Shown here piece by piece: positions 23,985 to 31,328 of a DNA stretch of 38,503 nucleotides. The notes under the pieces were generated by a model. The model saw nothing but the letters and a program-made list of their open reading frames with translations. It searched no databases and was not told the DNA's origin. Location of the stretch: NCBI GenBank assembly GCA_045590535.1, contig JAZNRE010000034.1, positions 1 to 38,503 of the forward strand. The letters run 5' to 3'. Position 1 is the first letter of the stretch, and every line of letters starts with the position of its first letter. The position numbers and the translations under genes were made by a program. Origin of the DNA: UMGS755 sp045590535 (GTDB lineage Bacteria; Bacillota; Clostridia; UBA1381; UBA9506).

Positions 23985-25211
23985 CTATGCTTTTGAGGCA
24001 GCATCGGCCTGGGCGCCATCTGAGTGGCAGTTGGCGGTGCCGTCTTTTAAGCGCAGAGAAAAGGCTGTGTCCTTTGGCAGTTGTTTTACAGAGTGGATGG
24101 GTGTTCCGTCATCAAAAGCAGCGTAGGCATAGCCCCGGGCAAAAGCCGCAAGGGGGCTGAGAGCGTCCAGCTTGCCCATTTGCATAGCCAGCTCAATTTG
24201 CTTTTTTTCAAGCAGGGCATCGAGAGCACGACGGCTGTTTTTTTGCAATTCGTCCACGGTGATTCGTCTTTCGTTTAAGGTGTCAACAAAGCCGGAAAGT
24301 GCCGGGTGATTTGCCAGGTGCTCTGCCTTTGTGCGTTTTTCCTGCAGCAAATAGCCCATGGACATGGTGAGGGCATTGTGGCAGGAAAGAACCCGCGACA
24401 AAAGCTCTTGCCGGTCCGGTACGGCAAGCTCTGCAGCAGCCGAGGGGGTTGGTGCACGCAAGTCGGCCACAAAATCGGCAATGGTGAAATCGGTTTCGTG
24501 CCCCACGGCAGAAATCACCGGAATTTCTGATGCAAAAATGGCTCGCGCCACCACCTCTTCGTTAAAAGCCCAAAGGTCTTCGATGGAACCGCCGCCACGG
24601 CCCACAATGATGACATCACCAATCTTGTGTTGATTAAGGGTAGCAATGGCATCGGCAATTTGCTGGGCAGCTCCGTCGCCCTGGACAAACACGGGGAAAA
24701 GCTTAACTTCAGCGAGCGGCCAGCGGCGCGACAAAATGTTTAAAATATCCCGCACAGCAGCACCGGAGGAGGCAGTGACCACGCTGACAACCTTGGGAAA
24801 AGTCGGAATGGGTTTTTTATAAACTCGGTCGAAAAGGCCTTCGGCCTCCAGTTTTTTCTTCAATTGTTCATAGGCAGCATAAAGAGCGCCTTCGCCATCG
24901 GGGGTTAGGCTCTCAACATAGAGCTGATAGGTGCCGCCGGGCTCATAAACCGAAATGCGCCCCCGGGCCAAAACCTTCATGCCGTCTTGGGGCAAAAACC
25001 GTAGCCCCTGGGCGGCAGAACGGAACATAACGGCCCGCAAAAGGGAGGCATCGTCTTTTAAGGTCATATAAATATGGCCGGAGGGATGCTGCTTGCAGTT
25101 TGAAAGCTCACCCTGAATGCAAATATCCTTTAAATAGCCGTTGTGCTCAATCACACGGTGAATGTAATGATTCAGCTGCGACACGCTGACGGTTAACAGT
25201 TCTGGCTCCAT
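23985..25211 (-). CDS. xseA: Exodeoxyribonuclease VII large subunit
   Basis: A 408-residue nuclease subunit that degrades single-stranded DNA with XseB. The N-terminal OB fold (SVSQLNHYI to YQLYVESL) is followed by the catalytic core VVTASSGAAVRDIL, VGRGGGSIEDLWAFNEE and SAVGHETDFTIADFVADLRAPTPSAAAE, then a coiled region. SD-like GGGGTGAG precedes ATG 25211. A terminator (25230-25267) lies between it and nusB. xseB, which usually follows, is absent: the downstream DNA is repeat sequence. Confidence 0.95.
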   Translation of the reverse strand: MEPELLTVSVSQLNHYIHRVIEHNGYLKDICIQGELSNCKQHPSGHIYMTLKDDASLLRAVMFRSAAQGLRFLPQDGMKVLARGRISVYEPGGTYQLYVESLTPDGEGALYAAYEQLKKKLEAEGLFDRVYKKPIPTFPKVVSVVTASSGAAVRDILNILSRRWPLAEVKLFPVFVQGDGAAQQIADAIATLNQHKIGDVIIVGRGGGSIEDLWAFNEEVVARAIFASEIPVISAVGHETDFTIADFVADLRAPTPSAAAELAVPDRQELLSRVLSCHNALTMSMGYLLQEKRTKAEHLANHPALSGFVDTLNERRITVDELQKNSRRALDALLEKKQIELAMQMGKLDALSPLAAFARGYAYAAFDDGTPIHSVKQLPKDTAFSLRLKDGTANCHSDGAQADAASKA

Positions 25212-25229
25212 AAGCTCACCCCGGTTCTC

Positions 25230-25267
25230 GTAAAAATAAAAAAGGTGTGCCTATCTGACGGCACACC
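25230..25267 (-). terminator. Terminator between nusB and xseA
   Basis: An 8-bp perfect stem GGTGTGCC (25244-25251)/GGCACACC (25260-25267) is followed on the minus strand by a T-rich run (25230-25243). Expression of xseA from upstream therefore needs read-through or its own promoter; none is clear. Confidence 0.8.
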
Positions 25268-25275
25268 GCAGTACA

Positions 25276-25683
25276 TTAGTCAGCTGTTTTTGTTTTTAAA
25301 ACAGACGCTAAAATGCCGTTAACAAAAGCGCCTGCCTTTTGTGTTTCATAATCTTTTGCCAGTTGCACAGCCTCGTTAATGGCAATGCTGTCAGCTATGG
25401 CATCGTCAAACATGAGCTCGCAAATGCCAACTCGCAGGGCAGCCAGGCTGACCTTTGACAAGCGGGAAATAGACCAACCCTGTGCATTGGCTTCAATTAG
25501 TGCATCAATCTCCAATAAGTGCGCAAGGGTTGTGCGGACTAAATTTTCAAGGTAATCCTTTTGACTGTCCACATCACTACGATAAGTATAGTACAATTCT
25601 AAAAGGGCGTCTGCATCGAGCTTTTGAAACTCATATTCAAAAATGATAATAAATCCGGCCTCTCGGGCCTCTTTTCTTGTCAT
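25276..25683 (-). CDS. nusB: Transcription antitermination factor NusB
   Basis: A 135-residue all-helical protein that binds boxA RNA with NusE (S10) in rRNA antitermination. Seen: MTRKEAREAGF at the start, SKVSLAALRVGICELMFDD and INEAVQLAKDY near the C-terminus, and FVNGILASVL at the end, all typical of NusB. The start is taken at ATG 25683, 8 nt after GGAG; the upstream ATG at 25689 is too close to the SD. It follows radA by 45 bp. Confidence 0.93.
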   Translation of the reverse strand: MTRKEAREAGFIIIFEYEFQKLDADALLELYYTYRSDVDSQKDYLENLVRTTLAHLLEIDALIEANAQGWSISRLSKVSLAALRVGICELMFDDAIADSIAINEAVQLAKDYETQKAGAFVNGILASVLKTKTAD

Positions 25684-25728
25684 GGTCATGCTCCTGTCTA
25701 TGTAAATTTACTTTTTGACTTACTTATA

Positions 25729-27084
25729 TCATAACACAAAGCCTAAAGCTTCAGTCACATTTTTTGCGGGTAACACCCGCAGGCCTTTGGGAACCTGCAG
25801 ATTTTTAAGGTTTGCCTGGGGAATCAGGCAGGTTTTAAAACCAAGCTTTAACACTTCGGCCAGCCGGCGTTCAATCTGACTGACAGCACGCAGCTCGCCG
25901 GTGAGACCAATTTCACCAATGGCGGCCATGGATGTGTCAATGGGTGTGTTGCGAAAGGCAGAGGCAATGGCTAAGGCAAGAGCCAAGTCCACAGCCGGTT
26001 CGTCCAGCCGGATGCCGCCTACGATGTTCACATAAGCATCCTGGTTTTGTAAATTAAGTCCCACCCGTTTTTCCAAAACAGCAATAATTAAGTTAACCCG
26101 GTTATAATCAATGCCGGTTGACATGCGCCGGGGCATGCCAAAAGAGGAGGGACATAAAAGCGCCTGAATTTCGGCAAGCATGGGGCGTGTGCCTTCCATG
26201 GTGCAAACCACAGCCGAGCCGGCAGCCTGGTCAGGCCGGCCTTCTAATAACATTAAAGAGGGGTTTTCCACCTCGTTAAGACCTTTATCGGTCATTTCAA
26301 ACACGCCGATTTCGTTGGTTGAGCCAAAACGGTTTTTAACCGCCCGCAGAACACGATAGCTTTGGTTGCGGTCGCCTTCAAAGTATAAAACGCAGTCCAC
26401 CATGTGCTCTAACACCTTGGGGCCGGCGATGGCGCCGTCTTTGGTGACATGCCCCACAACGAAAACAGCCGTTCCGGTTTCTTTGGCGTAGCGCATAAAG
26501 GTGAGGGTGGCCTCCCGCACCTGACTCACGCTGCCGGGAGCAGAGGCAATGTCGGGGTGGTACATAGTTTGAATGGAATCGATGATTAAAACATCGGGCT
26601 GCACGGTGTCTAAAGTTGCCCGAATAACCGAAATATCCGTTTCTGACAGAACCAAAAAGGAGGGGGCTTCTTCTTGCAGACGATCGGACCGCATTTTAAG
26701 CTGCTTTTCTGATTCCTCACCCGATACATAAAGCAGAGTGGCCAGCTTGTCCACATGACCGGCCAGTTGCAAGAGCAAGGTTGATTTTCCAATGCCGGGG
26801 TCACCGCCCACTAAAGTCAGCGAGCCACGAACAACACCACCGCCTAAAACCCGGTCAAGCTCACCAATGCCGCAGGAAAAACGCTGATAATCGGCAACAT
26901 CCACCTGACTCAAGGGTGTGGGCTTTGCTGAATGTGTTGCAGCGGGTTTGTGTACAGTGGCTTTTTCGCTTCGCACAATTTCCTCTTCCAAAGTGTTCCA
27001 ACCATTACAACCCGGGCATTTACCCATCCATTTTGGCGTTTCATAGCCGCAGGCCGTGCAAACAAATTTTGATTTTGCTTTCAT
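25729..27084 (-). CDS. radA: DNA repair protein RadA (Sms)
   Basis: A 451-residue RecA-like repair ATPase that aids branch migration in recombination. Seen: the N-terminal zinc finger CTACGYETPKWMGKCPGC, Walker A GGDPGIGKST, Walker B VLIIDSIQT, the RadA-specific KNRFG motif, and a C-terminal Lon-like domain (VNIVGGIRLDEPAVDLAL). The start is ATG 27084 after GAGG; the extension to 27105 has no SD. It is 38 bp after the VanW-like gene, in one operon with nusB. Confidence 0.96.
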   Translation of the reverse strand: MKAKSKFVCTACGYETPKWMGKCPGCNGWNTLEEEIVRSEKATVHKPAATHSAKPTPLSQVDVADYQRFSCGIGELDRVLGGGVVRGSLTLVGGDPGIGKSTLLLQLAGHVDKLATLLYVSGEESEKQLKMRSDRLQEEAPSFLVLSETDISVIRATLDTVQPDVLIIDSIQTMYHPDIASAPGSVSQVREATLTFMRYAKETGTAVFVVGHVTKDGAIAGPKVLEHMVDCVLYFEGDRNQSYRVLRAVKNRFGSTNEIGVFEMTDKGLNEVENPSLMLLEGRPDQAAGSAVVCTMEGTRPMLAEIQALLCPSSFGMPRRMSTGIDYNRVNLIIAVLEKRVGLNLQNQDAYVNIVGGIRLDEPAVDLALALAIASAFRNTPIDTSMAAIGEIGLTGELRAVSQIERRLAEVLKLGFKTCLIPQANLKNLQVPKGLRVLPAKNVTEALGFVL

Positions 27085-27122
27085 GGGTTCACCCTCTTTA
27101 CTCATGGTTGGTTTTTGTTGCC

Positions 27123-28889
27123 TTAAGCGGCAGAGTCTATTTCATCTGTGTCTGCAGGAACTTCTGTGGGAGGGGTGCCTGCATCAACATCGGGTTGTGC
27201 ATTTGGTGCTATGGGGGTTATGGTTGGTGTATCAACCGGGGGTGCCTCGGTTGAGGGAGCTTCGCTTGCCCCGGGATTCACTACAGAGCCTGTGCCGGGC
27301 TCTGTAGGTTCTTCTGATGCAACGGGAGCAGTTCCGATAATTTCAATCCGGTCTGAAGCCACATACGTGCTCTTGGCTAAAAATTCACTTTTAACCACTT
27401 TGCCATTTTCTTTTGTGATTTTATAGGTATTATAGGTGCTGCCGTTTGCGCCCTTTTGCTCTACCTCAACAGTACCTTCCGGCAGGTTGGGGTCTTCTTT
27501 TTGCACAAGCCTGGGGGCAGAAGTGGCAATGCACTGACTTGAGATTTCAATGGTTTTGTTTTTATTTTCCTTTGTGCCGTAGATGGCAATTTTGTTAATG
27601 CCGCCGCCGGCAGAAGCCACAATTTTAATGGGGGCCTGCGTGTTGTTGGAGAATTTAAAATCAATGCTGCCGTATGAAACGGTGGCATCACGCCCCAGGG
27701 GTACATAAGTTACGGGCAGGGAGTGATTTGTGCGGGTTTCAATTTTCAAGTCGGCCAAAACAACAGCGTTATAAAGGGTTGAAGAAACCTGGCAAATACC
27801 GCCGCCGACACCGGGCTCGACGCGGTTGCCCACATACACATTGGCAACACGGAAGCCTCTTTCGGTGGTTCTCGGGCCCACAGTTTCGTTATAAGAGAAG
27901 ACATCACCCGGTGCTAAAACAACCTCGTTAATTTTTTGAGAAGCAAGGGCCACATTGTGGGAACGGGAAACATCACCGGCGTTATATTTTGTGGAATAAT
28001 AACCCAACTGGTCGCTGAACAAATCGGCTTTGATTTGCTCGGCGGTTACATTTGGAAGGGTTGTTTGAATGGGAATGACAATCACCGAATCGTCGGTAGC
28101 ATCAATGATGGCCTGTGCCGCCTCTTTATCAAAGGCGATGCCCACCTTTTCATCGGTGATAACAAGACGCTGGTTTTCAATTTTATAACTGGCATCCACC
28201 GCTTCGCCACAAAGCTCGTCATAGAGGGCAGAAGCATCGGGGATAGTGGGTTTAATAGCCTCTAATTCTATGGTAAAAATGTTAGAAGTAAGAGTTAAAG
28301 CAGTTTCCAAAAATTCCTTTAAAACGGCGGGCTGATATACACGATAACCCTCTACACCGCGGGTGATGGTTAATTCGTTTTCGCCAACCGCCAGCTCCAT
28401 ATCATGACCGGGTTGGTCAACCAAGTCGGCAATTCTTTTAATCGCTGCTGCTACAGCATTTTCATCGCAAGCCAGGATGGGAGGCAGGGTGAGTCCCTCA
28501 TTCTTAATCTGAATAATCTCTTTAAGACGCTTAAAAATGTTGCCGCTGCGGGCTGTGTTATAGGCCCGATCCATGGTTTTTTCCACATCAACGGCTGCGC
28601 CCAGTTCGCTTAAATCCAACGATTCCTCAACATCACCATGACGAAGCGTGATGACCTTTGTCAAAGAATCATTATAATAATCGGAAACGGCAAGGCCGGC
28701 GTCCTGGGCAGACATACCGCCAACTGCCACATCGCCTATGTAAATTCCGTTATAGATATGGGTGTTGCTCAAAATGATGGCCGCAATAACGAAAAAACAG
28801 ATAACAGCAGCCAAAAGAGCACCGCCAACAGAAAGGCCGACAATCATCGGCACACGAGATTTTTTGTGTGTGTTTTGCTCAATTTGCAT
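27123..28889 (-). CDS. VanW-family membrane-anchored wall protein with YoaR-like and G5-like domains
   Basis: A 588-residue protein. A short cytoplasmic tail is followed by a membrane helix (about 14-42), two YoaR-like putative peptidoglycan-binding domains (about 80-300), then the VanW domain with FSYNETVGPRT, GGGICQVSSTLYNAV and TNHSLPVTYVPLGRDATVSY. A G5-like domain (about 465-535) and a low-complexity Pro/Glu/Thr/Ala tail end it. VanW proteins are linked to vancomycin-resistance clusters and sporulation walls, but the biochemical role is not settled. GGGGAG precedes ATG; its own promoter is at 28911. Confidence 0.92.
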   Translation of the reverse strand: MQIEQNTHKKSRVPMIVGLSVGGALLAAVICFFVIAAIILSNTHIYNGIYIGDVAVGGMSAQDAGLAVSDYYNDSLTKVITLRHGDVEESLDLSELGAAVDVEKTMDRAYNTARSGNIFKRLKEIIQIKNEGLTLPPILACDENAVAAAIKRIADLVDQPGHDMELAVGENELTITRGVEGYRVYQPAVLKEFLETALTLTSNIFTIELEAIKPTIPDASALYDELCGEAVDASYKIENQRLVITDEKVGIAFDKEAAQAIIDATDDSVIVIPIQTTLPNVTAEQIKADLFSDQLGYYSTKYNAGDVSRSHNVALASQKINEVVLAPGDVFSYNETVGPRTTERGFRVANVYVGNRVEPGVGGGICQVSSTLYNAVVLADLKIETRTNHSLPVTYVPLGRDATVSYGSIDFKFSNNTQAPIKIVASAGGGINKIAIYGTKENKNKTIEISSQCIATSAPRLVQKEDPNLPEGTVEVEQKGANGSTYNTYKITKENGKVVKSEFLAKSTYVASDRIEIIGTAPVASEEPTEPGTGSVVNPGASEAPSTEAPPVDTPTITPIAPNAQPDVDAGTPPTEVPADTDEIDSAA

Positions 28890-28910
28890 ATAATCAACTC
28901 CCCAAGTACT

Positions 28911-28939
28911 ATTATAAAGGGTGAAAAGTCATTTGTAAA
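28911..28939 (-). promoter_or_regulatory. Promoter of the VanW-radA-nusB operon
   Basis: On the minus strand TTTACA (28934-28939) and TATAAT (28911-28916) are 17 bp apart, about 20 bp before the VanW ATG. Confidence 0.8.
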
Positions 28940-29017
28940 CTGTTTTGTGCTAAATTTAACGGGATTTTAACAAAAAAAGAGGTTATTCCTGCCGGGTGAC
29001 AGAAACAACCTTGGGTT

Positions 29018-29515
29018 TTATCGATTTAAGAGCCAAATCGCTAAATTTAAATAGCCGGCAAAGGTAATCCAGACCCAATAAGGGAGCATAAGCAATCCGG
29101 CGGCGTGGTCGATGCGGTAAAATTTAGCGGTGGCAATGCCCGTAACAAGCCATAAAAGCAGCAAAACCCAAAAAGCGGCAAAAGGCGCTTGCAAGCGGAA
29201 GAAAACCAAGGGCCAAATAAAGCTGAGAGCCAAAGATGCAGCGTAATACCGGAGTGCATCTTTTACATAGGGCTTGTCAACACCCTGCCGGTAGATTAAG
29301 TAGCTGGCAATGCCGATTAAGATGTAAAGAATGGTCCAGATAATCGGGAATAAAAATCCCGGTGGTGACAGGGGTGGCTTTTCCAGCGCGGCATAAAATG
29401 CACGGCTGTTTTGCGTTAAAAACCCTGACAGACCTCCCACAGCCAGTGGCAACAAAATGGCAATAATAAACTGAAAAATTTTCCTTGCGTTTATGACCTT
29501 AAAGGTATGATTCAC
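29018..29515 (-). CDS. TspO/MBR-family membrane protein
   Basis: A 165-residue five-helix membrane protein of the TspO/translocator family, which binds porphyrins and related ligands. Seen: LPLAVGGLSGFLT, EKPPLSPPGFLFPIIWTILY and LVFFRLQAPFAAFW. The start is GTG 29515, 6 nt after GAGGTG; the frame from 29524 has no SD. A candidate promoter (TTGTAT at 29593-29598, TATAAT at 29568-29573, 19-bp spacer) lies upstream but is weak. Confidence 0.88.
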   Translation of the reverse strand: MNHTFKVINARKIFQFIIAILLPLAVGGLSGFLTQNSRAFYAALEKPPLSPPGFLFPIIWTILYILIGIASYLIYRQGVDKPYVKDALRYYAASLALSFIWPLVFFRLQAPFAAFWVLLLLWLVTGIATAKFYRIDHAAGLLMLPYWVWITFAGYLNLAIWLLNR

Positions 29516-29586
29516 ATTGAGCACCTCATTTTTCTTGCAAAAGCTCGCAAGACAACATTATGTTACCATTATATGCAGGCAAAAAC

Positions 29587-29603
29587 GCAATTATACAAAT
29601 TGC
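29587..29603 (-). other. Short hairpin after the YneA-like gene
   Basis: GCAATT (29587-29592) and AATTGC (29598-29603) form a 6-bp stem with a 5-nt loop and T5 on the minus strand. Possible weak terminator; it overlaps the candidate TspO promoter. Confidence 0.4.
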
Positions 29604-29645
29604 CCACGGCAGAAAACAAGTCAATTTTAAGGGGGATGAATGCGT

Positions 29646-29954
29646 TTAATCCAAGGGGATAACAATCTCCTGTCCGATGGACAGACAAGAACTTTCCAGC
29701 TTGTTTATGTAGGAAACTTTGTCAATAAACAGCCGCAGGTCCATATCTTCGGGTTTATAGGCTTCGCACAGGCTCCACAGGGTGTCGCCGGTGTCTGCAA
29801 TTACTGTAATCTCGTGGATGCCGTTATCAGCAAGAGGAGCGATAGAGCAAGCAAAGGTTAATGCAATGACAGCCACTAAAATATATAATTTCATACGCTG
29901 TTCTTTTGCCCGACGGGCATAGGATACAGTTCTTTTCTTTCTCATTGTCATCAT
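29646..29954 (-). CDS. YneA-like small membrane LysM protein (probable SOS cell-division inhibitor)
   Basis: A 102-residue protein. A basic N-terminus (MRKKRTVSYARRAKEQR region) precedes one membrane helix (about 23-43), then a LysM domain with VIADTGDTLWSLCEAY and SIGQEIVIPLD. This layout matches YneA, the LexA-controlled division suppressor of Bacillus. The promoter carries two LexA-type boxes (29974-29985 and 30003-30014), supporting that role. The start is ATG 29954, 9 nt after AAAGGAG. lexA, often beside yneA, is not in the window. Confidence 0.75.
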   Translation of the reverse strand: MMTMRKKRTVSYARRAKEQRMKLYILVAVIALTFACSIAPLADNGIHEITVIADTGDTLWSLCEAYKPEDMDLRLFIDKVSYINKLESSCLSIGQEIVIPLD

Positions 29955-29973
29955 TAGGTTCAACTCCTTTGTA

Positions 29974-30022
29974 GAACTTATGTTCGTAAATCAATTTTAA
30001 CAGAACAAATGTTTGGCGTCAA
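29974..30022 (-). promoter_or_regulatory. SOS-type promoter with two LexA-like boxes
   Basis: On the minus strand TTGACG (30017-30022) and TAAAAT (29994-29999) have a 17-bp spacer. A perfect GAAC-N4-GTTC box (29974-29985) lies just downstream of the -10, and a one-mismatch box (GAACAAATGTTT on the plus strand, 30003-30014) lies inside the spacer. Both match the Gram-positive LexA core, placed so that binding would block RNA polymerase. Confidence 0.75.
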
Positions 30023-30089
30023 TAGTTTTTTTAAAAAAATTTTTAATAACATGCAAAAAGTTGTAAATATGCCCTGGCATATTTTTTGT

Positions 30090-30118
30090 TTGCTCATCGA
30101 CATTATATATGTTATACT
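30090..30118 (+). promoter_or_regulatory. Promoter of ispG-polC-comEC-holA
   Basis: TTGCTC (30090-30095) and TATACT (30113-30118) with a 17-bp spacer. The only strong plus-strand signal before ispG; an ATG at 30109-region frames runs through it and is not a start. Confidence 0.65.
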
Positions 30119-30210
30119 TAATGTATAAACTTGTTAGGCAAAATTTAAGAGGGTTGGCTTACGGCTCTCTTTGCATAGCGGAAATGATTATGAAAAAGCA
30201 GGTGCATGAT

Positions 30211-31269
30211 ATGGAACGCAGAAAAACGAGAAATATTATGATGGGCAATGTGGGCATTGGCAGTGACTTTCCCATCACTGTGCAGTCGATGCTCTGTTCA
30301 CCAAATGGTGATTTTGACGCTGCTTTTTTGCAATGCAAAGCCTTGGAAAAGGCAGGTTGTGACCTGATTCGCCTGGCGGTGATTGATGAAAACAGCTTGC
30401 AGGTTGTGAAAAAGCTGAAAAACGCCATTGCCGTGCCTTTAGTTGCTGACATTCAGTTTGATTACCGCTTGGCCCTTGATGCCATTGATGCAGGCATTGA
30501 TAAAATTCGCTTAAATCCCGGCAACATTGGTGATGAGGACAGGGTGCGACAGGTGGTGGCAAAAGCAAAGGAGCGGCAAATTCCAATTCGTGTGGGCGTG
30601 AACGCTGGCTCGGTTTCTAAAAAACTTTTGGCAAAGTACGGCGCCCCCACACCGGAAGCGTTGGTAGAAGAAGCCATGAGCCATGTTACCCTGCTGGAGC
30701 AATGCGACTTTTATGATATTGCCATTTCACTCAAGGCTTCATCAGTGCCGATGATGATTGAAAGCTATCGGCTTATGGCCCGGCGTGTCGACTATCCCTT
30801 GCATTTAGGTGTTACCGAGGCCGGCACAGTCTTTAGCGGCACGGTTAAATCGGCTGTGGGCATTGGGGCCTTGCTGTCAGAGGGCATTGGGGATACCATT
30901 CGTGTTTCTTTAACCGCAGACCCGGTGGAAGAGGTGCGGGCAGCCAAAGAAATTCTGGCGGCTCTTGAGCTTGAAAAGGACAGACCCACCTTGGTGTCTT
31001 GCCCCACTTGTGCACGCTGCAGCGTGGATTTAATCGGCATTGCCAACGAGGTTACAAAGCGCCTTTGCGAAATTCAAAAACCCATTAAAATTGCCGTTAT
31101 GGGCTGCGTGGTGAACGGACCCGGCGAGGCGCGGGATGCAGACATCGGCATTACCGGTGCAAACGGCCAGGGTGTTATTTTTAAAGGCGGAGAGGTTCTA
31201 AGGCGGGTGCCCGAAGAGCAGATTGTCAGTGCACTCTTTGAAGAATTAGGCAAAATGGGCGCTTTATAA
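30211..31269 (+). CDS. ispG: 4-hydroxy-3-methylbut-2-enyl diphosphate synthase (MEP pathway)
   Basis: A 352-residue iron-sulfur enzyme of the non-mevalonate isoprenoid pathway, converting MEcPP to HMBPP. Seen: MERRKTRNIMMGNVGIG, VADIQFDYRLALDA, RLNPGNIG, LHLGVTEAGT, the cluster Cys residues in SCPTCARCSVD and GCVVNGPGEA. The start is ATG 30211, after an AGGTG SD; ATG 30190 or 30184 would add a short untypical tail. dxr and rseP, which often precede ispG in Clostridia, are not here, but polC follows as usual. Confidence 0.95.
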   Translation: MERRKTRNIMMGNVGIGSDFPITVQSMLCSPNGDFDAAFLQCKALEKAGCDLIRLAVIDENSLQVVKKLKNAIAVPLVADIQFDYRLALDAIDAGIDKIRLNPGNIGDEDRVRQVVAKAKERQIPIRVGVNAGSVSKKLLAKYGAPTPEALVEEAMSHVTLLEQCDFYDIAISLKASSVPMMIESYRLMARRVDYPLHLGVTEAGTVFSGTVKSAVGIGALLSEGIGDTIRVSLTADPVEEVRAAKEILAALELEKDRPTLVSCPTCARCSVDLIGIANEVTKRLCEIQKPIKIAVMGCVVNGPGEARDADIGITGANGQGVIFKGGEVLRRVPEEQIVSALFEELGKMGAL

Positions 31270-31328
31270 AAAGTTGATTTTAAAATCTGCAAGGATAAGA
31301 ATGAAACAAAAGGAATGTTATAAGACTT

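Noticed and set aside
30109..30210. Longer N-terminus for ispG
   Set aside because: It would start inside the -10 region of the only promoter and adds residues not seen in IspG.
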